Shown here: piece after piece, positions 15,682 to 24,958 of the stretch
How positions within the stretch are numbered: the stretch's first letter is position 1
How the letters are laid out: each line of letters begins with the position of its first letter
Assembly (NCBI RefSeq): GCF_024807945.1
Contig: NZ_JANUFD010000014.1
Location: 163,130-227,129 of the forward strand
Source of the DNA: Pseudomonas sp. JUb42
GTDB taxonomy: Bacteria > Pseudomonadota > Gammaproteobacteria > Pseudomonadales > Pseudomonadaceae
Direction: 5' to 3'
Length of the DNA: 64,000 nucleotides
Position numbers and translations under genes: made by a program
Notes under the pieces: model-generated
What the model saw: only the letters and a program-made list of their open reading frames with translations
Told to the model about the DNA's origin: nothing
Database searches by the model: none

Positions 15682-16830
15682 TCACATCGCAATACGAAAG
15701 ATCTCTTCAATCTCGCCCTGATTCGCCGGGCGCGGGTTGGTGAAGCCGCAGGCGTCTTTCATGGCGTTGGCGGCCAGGGTGGGGATGTCGTCGGCCTTGG
15801 CGCCCAGTTCGGCCAGGCCGCCCGGAATGCCGATATCCCCTGACAGTTTACGGATGGCCGCAATGGCCGCCGCTGCGCCTTCGGTGTTGTCCAGGCGCTG
15901 GGTGTCGATGCCCATGGCGGTGGCTACATCTTTCAAGCGAGCCGGGCAAACGCTGGCGTTGAAGCTTTCCACATGGGGCAGCAGCACCGCGTTGCAGACG
16001 CCGTGGGGCAGGTCGTAGAAGCCGCCCAACTGGTGCGCCATGGCGTGCACATAACCCAACGACGCATTGTTGAAAGCCATGCCCGCGAGGAACTGCGCGT
16101 AGGCCATGTTTTCCCGTGCCGGCATGTCATTGCCGTTGGCCACGGCGGTGCGCAGGTTGGCGGAGATCAGCTCCACGGCCTTGAGGGCGCAGGCGTCGGT
16201 GATCGGCGTGGCAGCGGTGGAGACGTAGGCTTCGATGGCGTGGGTCAGGGCGTCCATGCCGGTGGCAGCGGTCAGGCCCTTGGGCATGGCGGCCATCAGC
16301 GCCGGGTCGTTGACCGACAGCAGGGGGGTGACGTTGCGGTCAACGATAGCCATTTTCACATGGCGGGTTTCGTCGGTGATGATGCAGAAACGGGTCATTT
16401 CACTGGCCGTGCCGGCCGTGGTGTTGATGGCAATCAGCGGCATTTGTGGCTTGGCGGATTGATCGACACCTTCGTAATCGCTGATTTCCCCGCCGTTGGC
16501 CGCCACCAGAGCGATGCCCTTGGCGCAGTCATGGGGCGAACCGCCACCGAGGGAAATAATGAAATCGGCGCCGCTGAGCTTGAGTTGCTCCAGGCCTTTT
16601 TCCACGTTGCTGACAGTCGGGTTGGGTTTGGCGCCGTCGAAGATCGTGGCGTTGATGTCCTGTTCTTGCAGCAGCGCCGCAACCTTGGTGGCTACGCCTG
16701 CCTTGGCCAGGCCCGCATCGGTGACGATCAGTGCGTGACGGAAGCCGTATTTACGGATGGCGTCCATTGCTTCGTTAAGGCTGCCGATGCCCATCATGTT
16801 CACGGACGGAATGAAGAAGGTGCTGCTCAT
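15682..16830 (-). CDS. yiaY: Iron-containing alcohol dehydrogenase (YiaY-like)
   Basis: A 382-residue type III alcohol dehydrogenase. NAD-binding GGGSPHDCAKG lies near residue 97, NTTAGTASEMTRF near 140, and the metal ligands Asp and three His fall in GMDALTHAIEAYVS, MAHQLGGFYDLPHGVCNAVLLPHV. It oxidises a primary alcohol or reduces an aldehyde with NAD; YiaY of E. coli acts on several alcohols and threonine has been suggested. Sequence cannot tell the substrate. Monocistronic, with its own terminator. The family name is firm; the gene symbol is a best match only. Confidence 0.85.
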   Translation of the reverse strand: MSSTFFIPSVNMMGIGSLNEAMDAIRKYGFRHALIVTDAGLAKAGVATKVAALLQEQDINATIFDGAKPNPTVSNVEKGLEQLKLSGADFIISLGGGSPHDCAKGIALVAANGGEISDYEGVDQSAKPQMPLIAINTTAGTASEMTRFCIITDETRHVKMAIVDRNVTPLLSVNDPALMAAMPKGLTAATGMDALTHAIEAYVSTAATPITDACALKAVELISANLRTAVANGNDMPARENMAYAQFLAGMAFNNASLGYVHAMAHQLGGFYDLPHGVCNAVLLPHVESFNASVCPARLKDVATAMGIDTQRLDNTEGAAAAIAAIRKLSGDIGIPGGLAELGAKADDIPTLAANAMKDACGFTNPRPANQGEIEEIFRIAM

Positions 16831-16996
16831 GATTAATCCTCTTTTTATGGTTATTTGGCCGGGAGGCCGGAGGTGCGCTCATCAAGTGGGATTCATCCTA
16901 GGAGCATCATGCGGGGGACTAAATGGTCCTTTAGGTAGGGAAATAACGGGTCTTTGGTCGTAGTGGCGCGATGATGGGGAACCGTAAATTGCAGAC

Positions 16997-17025
16997 AAAA
17001 AAATGCCCCGGTGAAGGGGCATTTT
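16997..17025 (-). terminator. Terminator downstream of the YXWGXW gene
   Basis: AAATGCCCC and GGGGCATTT arms around a five-base loop carry T runs on both strands, so it can act in both directions; the gene just upstream on the minus strand is its likely user. Confidence 0.8.
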
Positions 17026-17041
17026 TGCTGCTTTCAAAGCG

Positions 17042-17377
17042 TTAGCGGGCCCATTCGCCCTGATGCCAGTGCCAGCTGTTGCCGCGCTGTTCCCAGTACG
17101 GGTGCACGTAGCGATAACCGGCGCGTTCTGCTTCCCAGTGGCCGTGCACCGCCACATAGCGGCCGCCTTCCCAGTTCCAGTAGCCACGGGCCCAGACATA
17201 GCCCGGCCGCGGACGCGGTTCGACTTCGACGTATTGCACGGGCGGTGGTTGGGGGGCGATGACTTCGGCGTAGGCGGGGCGTTCGACCACGACCCGGCGT
17301 TCGCGGTAAGGGTGCTCGTAGACGCAGCCGGAAGCGGTGGCGACCAGGGCGAGCACAGCAGCGTAACGTAAAAACAT
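17042..17377 (-). CDS. YXWGXW-repeat lipoprotein
   Basis: A 111-residue predicted lipoprotein. The signal sequence MFLRYAAVLALVATASGC ends in a lipobox with Cys18. The mature part holds tandem aromatic repeats of the YxWxxGxW kind (PGYVWARGYWNWEGGRYV, GHWEAERAGYRYVHPYWEQ, WHWHQGEW). Proteins of this family are small envelope proteins of unknown function, widespread in Pseudomonas and Burkholderia. Monocistronic, with a terminator right after it. Confidence 0.82.
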   Translation of the reverse strand: MFLRYAAVLALVATASGCVYEHPYRERRVVVERPAYAEVIAPQPPPVQYVEVEPRPRPGYVWARGYWNWEGGRYVAVHGHWEAERAGYRYVHPYWEQRGNSWHWHQGEWAR

Positions 17378-17490
17378 ACAACCTCCTCGGTGATCCCGGC
17401 GTCGGGTGAAACAGCGCCGGGAGGGACGATCGAGTTAGTTGTAACAGGTTGTGTCTGTCGACTGCCTGAACACGGATCCTGCCACCCTGT

Positions 17491-17583
17491 TGTGGGACCG
17501 GCTTCAGCCGGGAAGGGGGCGGTACATCCAATACATATTCATGGCTTCGAGTAAGGTCTTCCCGGCTAAAGCCGGCCCCACAG
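17491..17583. repeat. REP-type inverted repeat
   Basis: TGTGGGACCGGCTTCAGCCG and CGGCTAAAGCCGGCCCCACA arms flank about 50 bases between the YXWGXW gene start and the end of the DUF3509 gene. Confidence 0.75.
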
Positions 17584-17616
17584 GAAGAGTGCGTTAATGT
17601 GGGTGCCAGGCAAGGC

Positions 17617-17952
17617 CTAAAGCCGGGCCACCTGCACATTGCGCAGGCTCTGCCAGTCATTGCGGCGGGCCGGGACGGCCAGGGTGCGCAGGTTATCGCC
17701 GTCGGTCATGGCCGCGAGGATTTCCATGGCGCAGTGGCCTTTTTCGATGGCGATGCCGAATTGCACGCTCTCGATCAGCCGCGCCAGGCGCTTGGGCTCG
17801 TTGCGCTGGGCGGCGCTGATCAGGCGTTTGGCAACCACGCCCGATTCATTGGAAAGGGTCAGCATGATACTGCCATCGAGGCCTTGAATACTTAGATTCA
17901 CCCGGTAGTCAGGGTGAAAGGCGTCGGTGATCTGTTGAAATGGATTATCCAT
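17617..17952 (-). CDS. DUF3509 family protein
   Basis: A 111-residue cytoplasmic protein typical of Pseudomonas: MDNPFQQITDAFHPDYRVN start, then LDGSIMLTLSNESGVVAKR, a helix ISAAQRNEPKRLARLIESVQ and a second helix IEKGHCAMEILAAM. No catalytic motif is visible. It is a free-standing gene. I recall this as DUF3509, a Pseudomonas family of unknown role. Confidence 0.75.
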   Translation of the reverse strand: MDNPFQQITDAFHPDYRVNLSIQGLDGSIMLTLSNESGVVAKRLISAAQRNEPKRLARLIESVQFGIAIEKGHCAMEILAAMTDGDNLRTLAVPARRNDWQSLRNVQVARL

Positions 17953-18316
17953 TATTCGCTACCTGCCAGTGGGTCTGCATAAGTTGACTTGGTGTTAGTC
18001 CCTTTAGTTCTCAACGGGTGATCAACGGCGTGAAGTTTTATGTTCGGCCATTGGGGATGGGTACACCGGTGTACTTGCATGGTTCGGGCCAGATATCGCG
18101 TGACGGCAGTAAGTGCAAAGGCAGGCAGGACGCGGGGTTCAGCGTTTGTTGGTCGATGTGGGTGTCGATTGTAGGACGATCCGTCGAGCGGTCATTTTGC
18201 GCAGGTGTTGCAGATATTGAACAAAGCACCATTACAGCGCCTCGAGTGTATGCATTGGTGCGCTCTGTGGTGGCATATACAGCGTTTTCACATCACTGTA
18301 ATAGATGCGCGCAAAC
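17953..18316. other. Gene-poor gap upstream of the DUF3509 gene
   Basis: No convincing gene is seen. An open frame at 18018-18362 lacks a ribosome-binding site and gives a cysteine-rich, low-complexity product unlike real proteins. The stretch presumably holds the DUF3509 promoter. Confidence 0.5.
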
Positions 18317-18350
18317 AAAAAGGGCGAGCCTGTTTTCACAGGCCCGCCCT
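18317..18350 (-). terminator. Terminator of the HPF/RaiA gene
   Basis: GGGCGAGCCTG and CAGGCCCGCCC form a long hairpin around TTTTCA, followed on the minus strand by TTTTTG, 28 bases after the stop codon. Confidence 0.85.
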
Positions 18351-18377
18351 TGTCGATGGTGATGATGAAAAGTTGGA

Positions 18378-18803
18378 TCAGCCGACCTGAGCTTCTTTCT
18401 CCTGCTCTTTTTCCAGGAATTCTTCCTGCAGCAGAGCGTCTGGATTGACCGCGTCCTGGTCTTCAAGGACTACGGCATTTTGACCTGGGCGTTTGTGGCG
18501 CAGTTTGCCAAACAGGTGCTCCAGGGCGTGATCGAGTTTTACAGCGGCGCCATCCACTGCCTGGGCCAGGCTATCGGCTTTGTGGGTGACTGAAATCGGT
18601 TGGTGTCCTTTTGGCCGGGCTTCCATCTGGCAGCGGATGTCATGCGGGCCGGGCTTGTCGCCATTTTCGTCGCGGATATGGACTTCGACGCGGGTCAAAT
18701 CTTCTTCATAGCGTTCGAGCGTGCTTTCAACAGTGGTACGTACCCACTCCTCCAGTCGGATGCTGCTTTCGATGTGGTTATCGCTATTGACTTGGATTTG
18801 CAT
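18378..18803 (-). CDS. HPF/RaiA family ribosome-associated protein
   Basis: A 141-residue protein of the hibernation factor/RaiA fold: MQIQVNSDNHIESS strand, ETTVESTLERYEEDLTRVEVH-like helix and strand (EDLTRVEVHIRDENGD), then a second helix SLAQAVDGAAVKLDHALEHLFGKLRHKR. An acidic tail of about 30 residues follows, with Glu-rich LLQEEFLEKEQEKE. Members bind the 30S subunit and silence ribosomes in stationary phase or stress. This is separate from the short hpf found beside rpoN in Pseudomonas, so it is probably a paralogue with a stress role. Confidence 0.8.
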   Translation of the reverse strand: MQIQVNSDNHIESSIRLEEWVRTTVESTLERYEEDLTRVEVHIRDENGDKPGPHDIRCQMEARPKGHQPISVTHKADSLAQAVDGAAVKLDHALEHLFGKLRHKRPGQNAVVLEDQDAVNPDALLQEEFLEKEQEKEAQVG

Positions 18804-19078
18804 AGTTCTTCCCTTATTAGGCTTGCTCGTGAGTGCAGAACGGCGGGCCTCTGGTGAGGTCCGTTTCCTGCGCCCTCACTCACAGTGTTGGCGCCGATCG
18901 ATAAACAATTCAACCCAATGAGACAGAAATATTTTTGCGCAGAAAAAAATTGATTCAGCAGGTTCGCTGACGATGCCGGGTTTTTCCTTGGGGATCCTGA
19001 GGCATCGACAATGATGGCGGGTTTTGTGAAGGCATTATTTGTTACAGATAGGGTTTCTTTGGGCATGGCGCGGTTGCC
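18804..19078. other. Promoter region of the HPF/RaiA gene
   Basis: No gene is seen. The stretch is moderately AT-rich with no operator I can name; it ends at a REP element. Confidence 0.4.
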
Positions 19079-19169
19079 GTTGGAGCGAGGCTTGCCCGCG
19101 AAAAAAAGGACAACGCGGTACATCAGACATATTGCCTCAAGGCGTTCGCGGGCAAGCCTCGCTCCAACG
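19079..19169. repeat. REP-type inverted repeat
   Basis: GTTGGAGCGAGGCTTGCCCG and CGGGCAAGCCTCGCTCCAAC arms, just after the stop codon of the AraC gene. Confidence 0.8.
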
Positions 19170-19176
19170 GGTCGCG

Positions 19177-20058
19177 TCAGCGTTGATTCACAAACGCCAA
19201 CCGATACTCCCCAGGCGTCGCCCCAACCACCTGGCGGAAGCGATTGGTGAAGTGGCTGGCGCTGGCAAATCCGCAGCTCAGGGCGATTTCGCCGAGGGGC
19301 TGGCGGGTGCCGCGCAGCAGTTGCCGGGCGTGCTCAAGGCGCCGTGCCAGCAGGTACTGGTGCGGCGGCAGGCCGAAGCTTTCGCGGAACATGCGGGCGA
19401 AATGGTATTCGGACAGGGCGCACATGCCTGCCAGTTGCCCGAGGCTCAGGGGATCGGCCAGGTGCTGGTCGATAAACTCCACCAGTTGCCGGCGCAGGTG
19501 CGGAGCCAGGCCGCCCTTGACCCGCAAGCCCTCGCGCTGACCGACCTGGCTCAGCAGCGTGTGGCTGAGCAGCTCATGGGCCAGGCTGCTGCCGAGCAGG
19601 CGTTCGCCGGGTTCGTTCCAGTCCAGGCGCAGCAGTTGCTGAAAGCGTTCGACCTGAGCCGGGTCGTCGAAAAAGGTGTCTTCGTGCAACTGCAGTTCCC
19701 GGGGCTCACGGTCGAGCAGGGTAATGCAACCCAGGGCGAACTGTTCCGGGCTGACGTACAGGTGCGCCAGGCGGATCTCGCCGTTGATCACCCAGGACGA
19801 TTCGTGCCCGGCGGGCAGGGTGCAGAGCTTGCCGGGGCTGCCCTTGGTGTCGGGTTGATCTCGACGAAAGGTACCGGTGCCGCCACCGATGTAGCACGAC
19901 AACGTGTGGTGAGTCGGCCCGTGATACTCCTGAGCGTCATGCCGGTTGTTCCATAACGCCGCGACCAACCCGTCGTCCAGCCCGGCGCTGCGCTCGAGGC
20001 GGGCGTTGGGTGAGCTGTTCAGGGCCTGGAAGACCTGGAGGTTGTCGAGTAATGGCAT
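19177..20058 (-). CDS. AraC-family transcriptional regulator
   Basis: A 293-residue regulator. The N-terminal half is an AraC-type ligand-binding domain (TLSCYIGGGTGTFRRD, LCTLPAGHESSWVINGEI). Two helix-turn-helices fill the C-terminal 100 residues: DPLSLGQLAGMCALSEYHFAR, FGLPPHQYLLARRLEHARQLL and PLGEIALSCGFASASHFTNRF. The start at 20058 (MPLLDNLQ) was preferred to an ATG 48 bases earlier that gives a basic, unrelated leader. It is divergent from an EamA transporter, its likely target. Confidence 0.86.
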   Translation of the reverse strand: MPLLDNLQVFQALNSSPNARLERSAGLDDGLVAALWNNRHDAQEYHGPTHHTLSCYIGGGTGTFRRDQPDTKGSPGKLCTLPAGHESSWVINGEIRLAHLYVSPEQFALGCITLLDREPRELQLHEDTFFDDPAQVERFQQLLRLDWNEPGERLLGSSLAHELLSHTLLSQVGQREGLRVKGGLAPHLRRQLVEFIDQHLADPLSLGQLAGMCALSEYHFARMFRESFGLPPHQYLLARRLEHARQLLRGTRQPLGEIALSCGFASASHFTNRFRQVVGATPGEYRLAFVNQR

Positions 20059-20196
20059 TTTCGTACGGTTCCTGTAGGCCTTGCATCCTACTCCGCCCCT
20101 CGCCATCTGCCAGCCGGCGGACGATCAAATGCGCAAGATTTTGCAAGTGCCCGCAAGCGCTACCCCGCAGACTGACGGCTCATCGAGGAGCCCGTC

Positions 20197-21099
20197 ATGA
20201 ACATCTCGCTTTACCTGTTGACCGTACTGATCTGGGGCACGACCTGGATTGCCCTGAAATTGCAGCTCGGTGTCGTCGCCATTCCGGTGTCCATCGTCTA
20301 TCGCTTCGGTTTTGCCGCGCTGATGCTGTTTGCGATCCTGCTGCTCAGCGGTCGCCTGCAGAAGGTCAATCGCCGCGGCCAGTTGATCTGCGTGGCCCAG
20401 GGACTGTGCCTGTTCTGCGTCAACTTCATGTGCTTCTACACCGCCAGCCAGTGGATACCCAGTGGCCTGATCGCGGTGGTGTTCTCCACGTCCACTCTGT
20501 GGAATGCGCTGAACGCGCGGATCTTCTTCAAGCAGAAAGTCGCGCGCAATGTGTTGGGCGGTGGTGCCCTTGGCCTGCTCGGGCTGGCGTGTCTGTTCTG
20601 GCCGGAATTGTCGGGCCATAGCGCCAGCCGCGAGACCCTGATCGGCCTGGGTCTGGCTCTGCTTGGCACGCTGTGCTTCTCGGCGGGCAACATGTTGTCG
20701 AGCCTGCAACAGAAGGCCGGGCTGCGGCCTCTGACTACCAATGCTTACGGCATGCTCTATGGCGCGGGGATGCTCGCATTGTATTGCCTGCTCAGCGGTA
20801 CGCCGTTCAGCTTCGAGTGGAATACCCGCTATATCAGTTCGCTGGCGTATCTGGTGGTGGCAGGTTCAGTGATCGGCTTTACCGCCTACCTGACCCTGGT
20901 CGGGCGCATGGGGCCTGAGCGCGCGGCGTATTGCACGGTGCTGTTCCCGGTGGTGGCGCTGAATATCTCGGCGTTTGCCGAGGGCTATCACTGGACGCTG
21001 CCAGCGCTGGCCGGATTGGCGTTGGTGATGCTGGGGAATGTGTTGGTGTTCAGGAAGCCAAAGGCGGTGAGTGTGCCGGTGGCGGCAAAGATGGCTTAG
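20197..21099 (+). CDS. EamA/DMT-family permease
   Basis: A 300-residue inner-membrane protein with ten predicted helices in two EamA repeats. It begins with the typical LYLLTVLIWGTTWIALKLQL, has FGFAALMLFAILLLSG and VVFSTSTLWNALNARIFFKQK in repeat one and LAYLVVAGSVIGFTAYLTLV and ALNISAFAEGYHWTLPAL in repeat two. Members export amino acids or other metabolites. GAGGAG lies at 20184-20189. It is divergent from an AraC regulator, which may control it. The substrate cannot be inferred. Confidence 0.85.
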   Translation: MNISLYLLTVLIWGTTWIALKLQLGVVAIPVSIVYRFGFAALMLFAILLLSGRLQKVNRRGQLICVAQGLCLFCVNFMCFYTASQWIPSGLIAVVFSTSTLWNALNARIFFKQKVARNVLGGGALGLLGLACLFWPELSGHSASRETLIGLGLALLGTLCFSAGNMLSSLQQKAGLRPLTTNAYGMLYGAGMLALYCLLSGTPFSFEWNTRYISSLAYLVVAGSVIGFTAYLTLVGRMGPERAAYCTVLFPVVALNISAFAEGYHWTLPALAGLALVMLGNVLVFRKPKAVSVPVAAKMA

Positions 21100-21106
21100 C
21101 ACATCA

Positions 21107-21194
21107 TGTGGGAGCGAGGCTTGTCCGCGAATCAGGCGACGCGGTGTATCAGGCGCATCGAGTTGACCCGTTCGCGGGCAAGCCTCGCTCCAAC
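21107..21194. repeat. REP-type inverted repeat
   Basis: TGTGGGAGCGAGGCTTGTCC and GGGCAAGCCTCGCTCCAAC arms between two convergent genes; likely also limits convergent readthrough. Confidence 0.8.
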
Positions 21195-21201
21195 GATCTA
21201 A

Positions 21202-22176
21202 CTAGCCCTTCCACACCTGCGGATTGACCAGGTTCTTCGGCTTATCACCCAGCAACGCACTGCGCAGGTTTTCATAAGCCAGGTCAGCCATGGCCTGGCG
21301 GGTTTCCGAAGTGGCGGAGCCGATATGGGGCAGGGTCACGGCGTTGCTCAGCTGAAACAGCGGCGACTCGCTCAGAGGTTCCTTTTCGTAGACGTCCAGC
21401 CCGGCGCCGCGAATGGTGCCGTCCTGCAGGGCCTTGATCAGCGCCGGTTCGTCGACGATTGGGCCTCGGGCGATGTTGATCAGGATCGCGTTGCGCTTCA
21501 TCAGGCCCAACTCGCGGGTGCTGATCAGGTGGCGGGTTTTTTCGCTCAAAGGCACAACCAGGCAGACGAAATCGGCTTCGGCCAGCAGTTGATCGAGGCT
21601 ACGGAATTGCGCGCCCAGTTCGTGTTCGACTTCGGTCTTGCGGCTGTTGCCGCTGTACAGGATCGGCATATTGAAACCCAGGCGCCCGCGACGGGCGATG
21701 GCCGCGCCGATATTGCCCATGCCGACGATACCCAGGGTCTTGCCATGCACATCCGTGCCGAAATGCGGCGCTTCGACGCTGCGTTTCCATTGCCCGGCCT
21801 TGGTCCAGGCGTCCAGTTCGGCAACGCGGCGGGCGCTGCTCATGATCAGCGAGAAACCCAGGTCTGCAGTGCTTTCGGTCAGCACGTCCGGGGTGTTGGT
21901 GAGCATGATCCCGCGTTCGTTGAAGTAGCCGACGTCGTAGTTGTCGTAGCCCACCGAGATGCTCGAGACCACTTCCAGTTGCGTGGCGCTGGCCAGTTGC
22001 TCGCGACCCAGGGCGCGACCGGCACCGATCATGCCGTGGCTGTGGGGCAGGGCTTCGTTGAACTGGGCGTTGAGGTCGCCTTTTTTCGGATCGGGGATGA
22101 TCACGTTGAAGTCTTGCGACAGGCGCTCGGCCATTTCAGGGGAGACGCGGCTGAAGGCCAGGACGGTCTTTTTCAT
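21202..22176 (-). CDS. ghrB: D-isomer-specific 2-hydroxyacid dehydrogenase (GhrB/TkrA type)
   Basis: A 324-residue NAD(P)-dependent reductase. The nucleotide motif is GIVGMGNIGAAIARRGR near residue 152; the catalytic Arg, Glu and His fall in NIARGPIVDE, DVYEKEP and LPHIGSATSETR. GhrB-type enzymes reduce glyoxylate, hydroxypyruvate or 2-keto-gluconate. Pseudomonas proteins of this shape are often called 2-ketogluconate reductase, but no gluconate genes are near. It lies just after the start of a LysR gene on the same strand with an 83-base gap; they may or may not be co-transcribed. Confidence 0.83.
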   Translation of the reverse strand: MKKTVLAFSRVSPEMAERLSQDFNVIIPDPKKGDLNAQFNEALPHSHGMIGAGRALGREQLASATQLEVVSSISVGYDNYDVGYFNERGIMLTNTPDVLTESTADLGFSLIMSSARRVAELDAWTKAGQWKRSVEAPHFGTDVHGKTLGIVGMGNIGAAIARRGRLGFNMPILYSGNSRKTEVEHELGAQFRSLDQLLAEADFVCLVVPLSEKTRHLISTRELGLMKRNAILINIARGPIVDEPALIKALQDGTIRGAGLDVYEKEPLSESPLFQLSNAVTLPHIGSATSETRQAMADLAYENLRSALLGDKPKNLVNPQVWKG

Positions 22177-22259
22177 CGGGCAGTTACTCGCTGGTGCTCT
22201 CTGGGAATGGGTAGCACCCTATCATTCATACCCGTCCTTGGGCAGCCGATTTGCGAGTC

Positions 22260-23210
22260 TCAGGCATTCAGCGAGGTCAGGGTGTGGGTCTGCAAGTCGG
22301 CTTCATGGGCGGCCATGAGTTCCGGCAGAGAGCCGCGCAGGTACTCGACCCAGGTCTTGATCTTGGCATCCAGGTACTGGCGCGAAGGGTAGATGGCGTA
22401 CAGGTTCAGCTCATGGGAACGGTAGTTGGGCAGCACTCGCACCAGCGTGCCGTTGCGCAGGCCATCAATGGCGGCGTAGATCGGCAGCAGGGCGATGCCC
22501 ATGCCGCTGCTGATCGCGGCTTTCATCGCATCCGGCGAGTTGACCAGGAACGGCGAGCTGGTGATGTTGACCATCTCCTGGCCTTCGGGGCCGTCGAACA
22601 CCCACTTTTCCAGGGGGTAAATCGGGCTGATCAGGCGCAGGCAAGAGTGATTGAGCAAATCACTGGGCTTGTGCGCCATGCCAAAGGTTTTCACGTAGCC
22701 AGGGGAGGCGCAGGCAATGCTGTAGGTGATGCCCAGGCGTTGCGAGACGAAACCCGAGTCCGGCAGCTCGCTGGCCAGGACGATGGACACGTCATAGCCT
22801 TCTTCGAGCAGATCCGGCGCGCGGTTGGCCAGGGTCAGGTCGAAGGAGACATCCGGATGATTGCGCCGATAGCGGGCAATCGCATCGATCACATAGTGCT
22901 GACCGACGCCGGCCATGGAGTGCACCTTGAGCTGGCCGGCCGGGCGCGCATGGGCGTCGCTGGCTTCGGCTTCGGCTTCTTCGACATAGCCGAGGATCTG
23001 CTCGCAACGCAGCAGGTAGCGTTTGCCCGCTTCGGTCAGGGCGATCCGCCGGGTGGTGCGATTGAGCAGCCGGGTCTGCAAATGGGCTTCAAGGTTGGAA
23101 ACGGCACGCGACACGTTGGCCGTGGTGGTATCGAGCTGAACGGCGGCCGCAGTGAAGCTGCCCGCTTGTGCCACGCAACTGAAAGCGCGCATGTTTTGCA
23201 GAGTGTCCAT
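22260..23210 (-). CDS. LysR-family regulator (AaeR/CrgA-like)
   Basis: A 316-residue LysR protein. The winged helix-turn-helix is at residues 1-60 (MRAFSCVAQAGSFTAAAVQL, TTTANVSRAVSNLEAHL, RLLNRTTRRIALTEAGKRYL); the rest is the co-inducer domain (HSMAGVGQHYVIDAIARYRR, GYDVSIVL, GMGIALLPIYAAIDGL). It is divergent from the efflux operon at 23392, the same layout as E. coli aaeR-aaeXAB, so it probably controls that operon in response to an aromatic acid. A palindrome between them is a candidate site. Confidence 0.86.
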   Translation of the reverse strand: MDTLQNMRAFSCVAQAGSFTAAAVQLDTTTANVSRAVSNLEAHLQTRLLNRTTRRIALTEAGKRYLLRCEQILGYVEEAEAEASDAHARPAGQLKVHSMAGVGQHYVIDAIARYRRNHPDVSFDLTLANRAPDLLEEGYDVSIVLASELPDSGFVSQRLGITYSIACASPGYVKTFGMAHKPSDLLNHSCLRLISPIYPLEKWVFDGPEGQEMVNITSSPFLVNSPDAMKAAISSGMGIALLPIYAAIDGLRNGTLVRVLPNYRSHELNLYAIYPSRQYLDAKIKTWVEYLRGSLPELMAAHEADLQTHTLTSLNA

Positions 23211-23239
23211 GAGCTGTTCTCTGATGAGATGGCAAATTG

Positions 23240-23265
23240 TGACATGAAGTTACTGATCCATGTCA
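23240..23265. promoter_or_regulatory. Candidate LysR operator
   Basis: TGACATG and CATGTCA arms are separated by 12 bases, midway between the divergent LysR gene and the efflux operon. Confidence 0.5.
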
Positions 23266-23391
23266 GGTATACCAAAGCATTATCACCAGTTCTGTAACAA
23301 AGAATCGCACATCTCCCGTCTTATCGGCGCATTGACAGGCCTCTAGAATCGGCGTTCTGGGCTATTTCACCTCCGTCGGGAACTCGCAGCT

Positions 23392-24903
23392 GTGCCGCGT
23401 CGCATCATCAGTGGGGTCAAGCCCCTCAGTATCTGGGCTTTTTCATTAGTCATCAGCGGCTGCATCGGTACCGGGGGAATCGCACCACAAAGCCACTCGC
23501 TGGCGGCCAATACGCTGGCCACCGACGAGGCGATCGCCACCGCCGCCCAGGACGCCCATTGGCCCGCCGCGCAGTGGTGGCGTGCTTATGGCGATGCCCA
23601 ACTCAACCGCTGGATCGACCTCGCCGTGCAGGGCAACCCGAGTCTGGCGATGGCGGCTGCCCGTGTGCGCCAGGCCAAGGCCATGGCCGGGATTGCCGAG
23701 TCTGCCGAGTCCCTGCATATCAACGGCGACAGCACGATCAAACGGCACAATTGGCCCACCGATCAGTTCTACGGTCCCGGCGAGCTGTCCAATACCAGCA
23801 CTTGGGACAACAATGCCTCTCTCGGTCTGAGCTATTCCCTCGACCTTTGGGGCCGGGAAAGCAACGCCACCGAACAGGCGCTTGACATGGCCCACATGAG
23901 CGCCGCCGAGGAGCGTCAGGCGCAGCTGGAGCTGCAGGACAATATCGTCCGCGCCTATATCCAGCTGTCCCTGCACTACGCGCAACTGGACATCGTTGAA
24001 GCGACCCTGGCCCAGCAAAATCAGATCCTCGACCTGGCCCAGCGTCGCCTGCAGGGCGGTATCGGCACTCATTTTGAAGTCAGTCAGGCCGAAACGCCGC
24101 TGCCGGAAACCCACCGCCAGATCGACGAACTGGAAGAGGCCATCGCCCTCAGTCGCAATCAACTGGCGGCCCTGGCGGGCAAGGGGCCGGGTGATGGTGC
24201 GCAATTGCAGCGACCGACCCTGGCCCTGCAAAACCCATTGAAGTTGCCGTCGTCGGTGCCCGCGCAGTTGCTCGGTCAGCGCCCGGACGTGGTCGCCAGC
24301 CGCTGGCGCGTCGCGGCCCAGGCCCGTGGTATCGACGTCGCCCATGCCGGGTTCTACCCCAACGTCGATCTGGTCGGCAGCCTCGGCTACATGGCCACCG
24401 GCGGCGGTATGCTGGAATTCCTTGCAGGCAAAAAATTCAACTACAGCGCCGGCCCGGCCATCAGCCTGCCGATCTTCGACGGCGGGCGCCTGCGTTCGGA
24501 ACTGGGCGAGGCCTCAGCCGGTTATGACATTGCCGTGGCGCACTACAACCAGACGCTGATCATGGCGCTCAAGAGCATTTCCGATCAGTTGATTCGCCGT
24601 GCCTCCATGGACAAGCAGCATGTATTCGCCGCCGAGTCCGTGGCGTCGGCGCAGAAGACTTACGACATTGCCATGATCGCCTACAAGCGCGGCCTGACCG
24701 ACTACCTCAATGTGCTCAATGCCCAGACCCTGCTGTTCCACCAGCAACAGATCCAGCAGCAGGTCCAGGCCGCACGCCTGAGCGCCCATGCCGAACTGGT
24801 GGTGGCCCTGGGCGGCGGCTTGATGGCGGGCAGCGATGTACCGAGCGAAGACAAGACCCAGGCGCCGAAAACCCCGGCGGCTTTGGCGGTGTTTGATCGG
24901 TGA
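23392..24903 (+). CDS. Outer-membrane efflux lipoprotein (NodT/OprM type)
   Basis: A 503-residue TolC-like channel. The start is GTG; the signal peptide ends in a lipobox with Cys (LVISGC). Two outer membrane efflux domains follow, with WWRAYGDAQLNRWIDLAVQ, SLGLSYSLDLWGRES, PAQLLGQRPDVVASRWR and GPAISLPIFDGGRLRSEL. It should form the outer-membrane duct of the pump encoded downstream. The Shine-Dalgarno site is weak. A REP element separates it from the pump gene, so transcript levels may differ. Confidence 0.87.
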   Translation: MPRRIISGVKPLSIWAFSLVISGCIGTGGIAPQSHSLAANTLATDEAIATAAQDAHWPAAQWWRAYGDAQLNRWIDLAVQGNPSLAMAAARVRQAKAMAGIAESAESLHINGDSTIKRHNWPTDQFYGPGELSNTSTWDNNASLGLSYSLDLWGRESNATEQALDMAHMSAAEERQAQLELQDNIVRAYIQLSLHYAQLDIVEATLAQQNQILDLAQRRLQGGIGTHFEVSQAETPLPETHRQIDELEEAIALSRNQLAALAGKGPGDGAQLQRPTLALQNPLKLPSSVPAQLLGQRPDVVASRWRVAAQARGIDVAHAGFYPNVDLVGSLGYMATGGGMLEFLAGKKFNYSAGPAISLPIFDGGRLRSELGEASAGYDIAVAHYNQTLIMALKSISDQLIRRASMDKQHVFAAESVASAQKTYDIAMIAYKRGLTDYLNVLNAQTLLFHQQQIQQQVQAARLSAHAELVVALGGGLMAGSDVPSEDKTQAPKTPAALAVFDR

Positions 24904-24958
24904 ATATCCTCGACAAACTTCACACCTGCGGGGACCAGGGCCGAAACCGCCGGACAGG

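Noticed and set aside
18018..18362. A 114-codon frame between the DUF3509 and HPF genes
   Set aside because: No binding site, unlikely composition, and it runs through the HPF/RaiA terminator.
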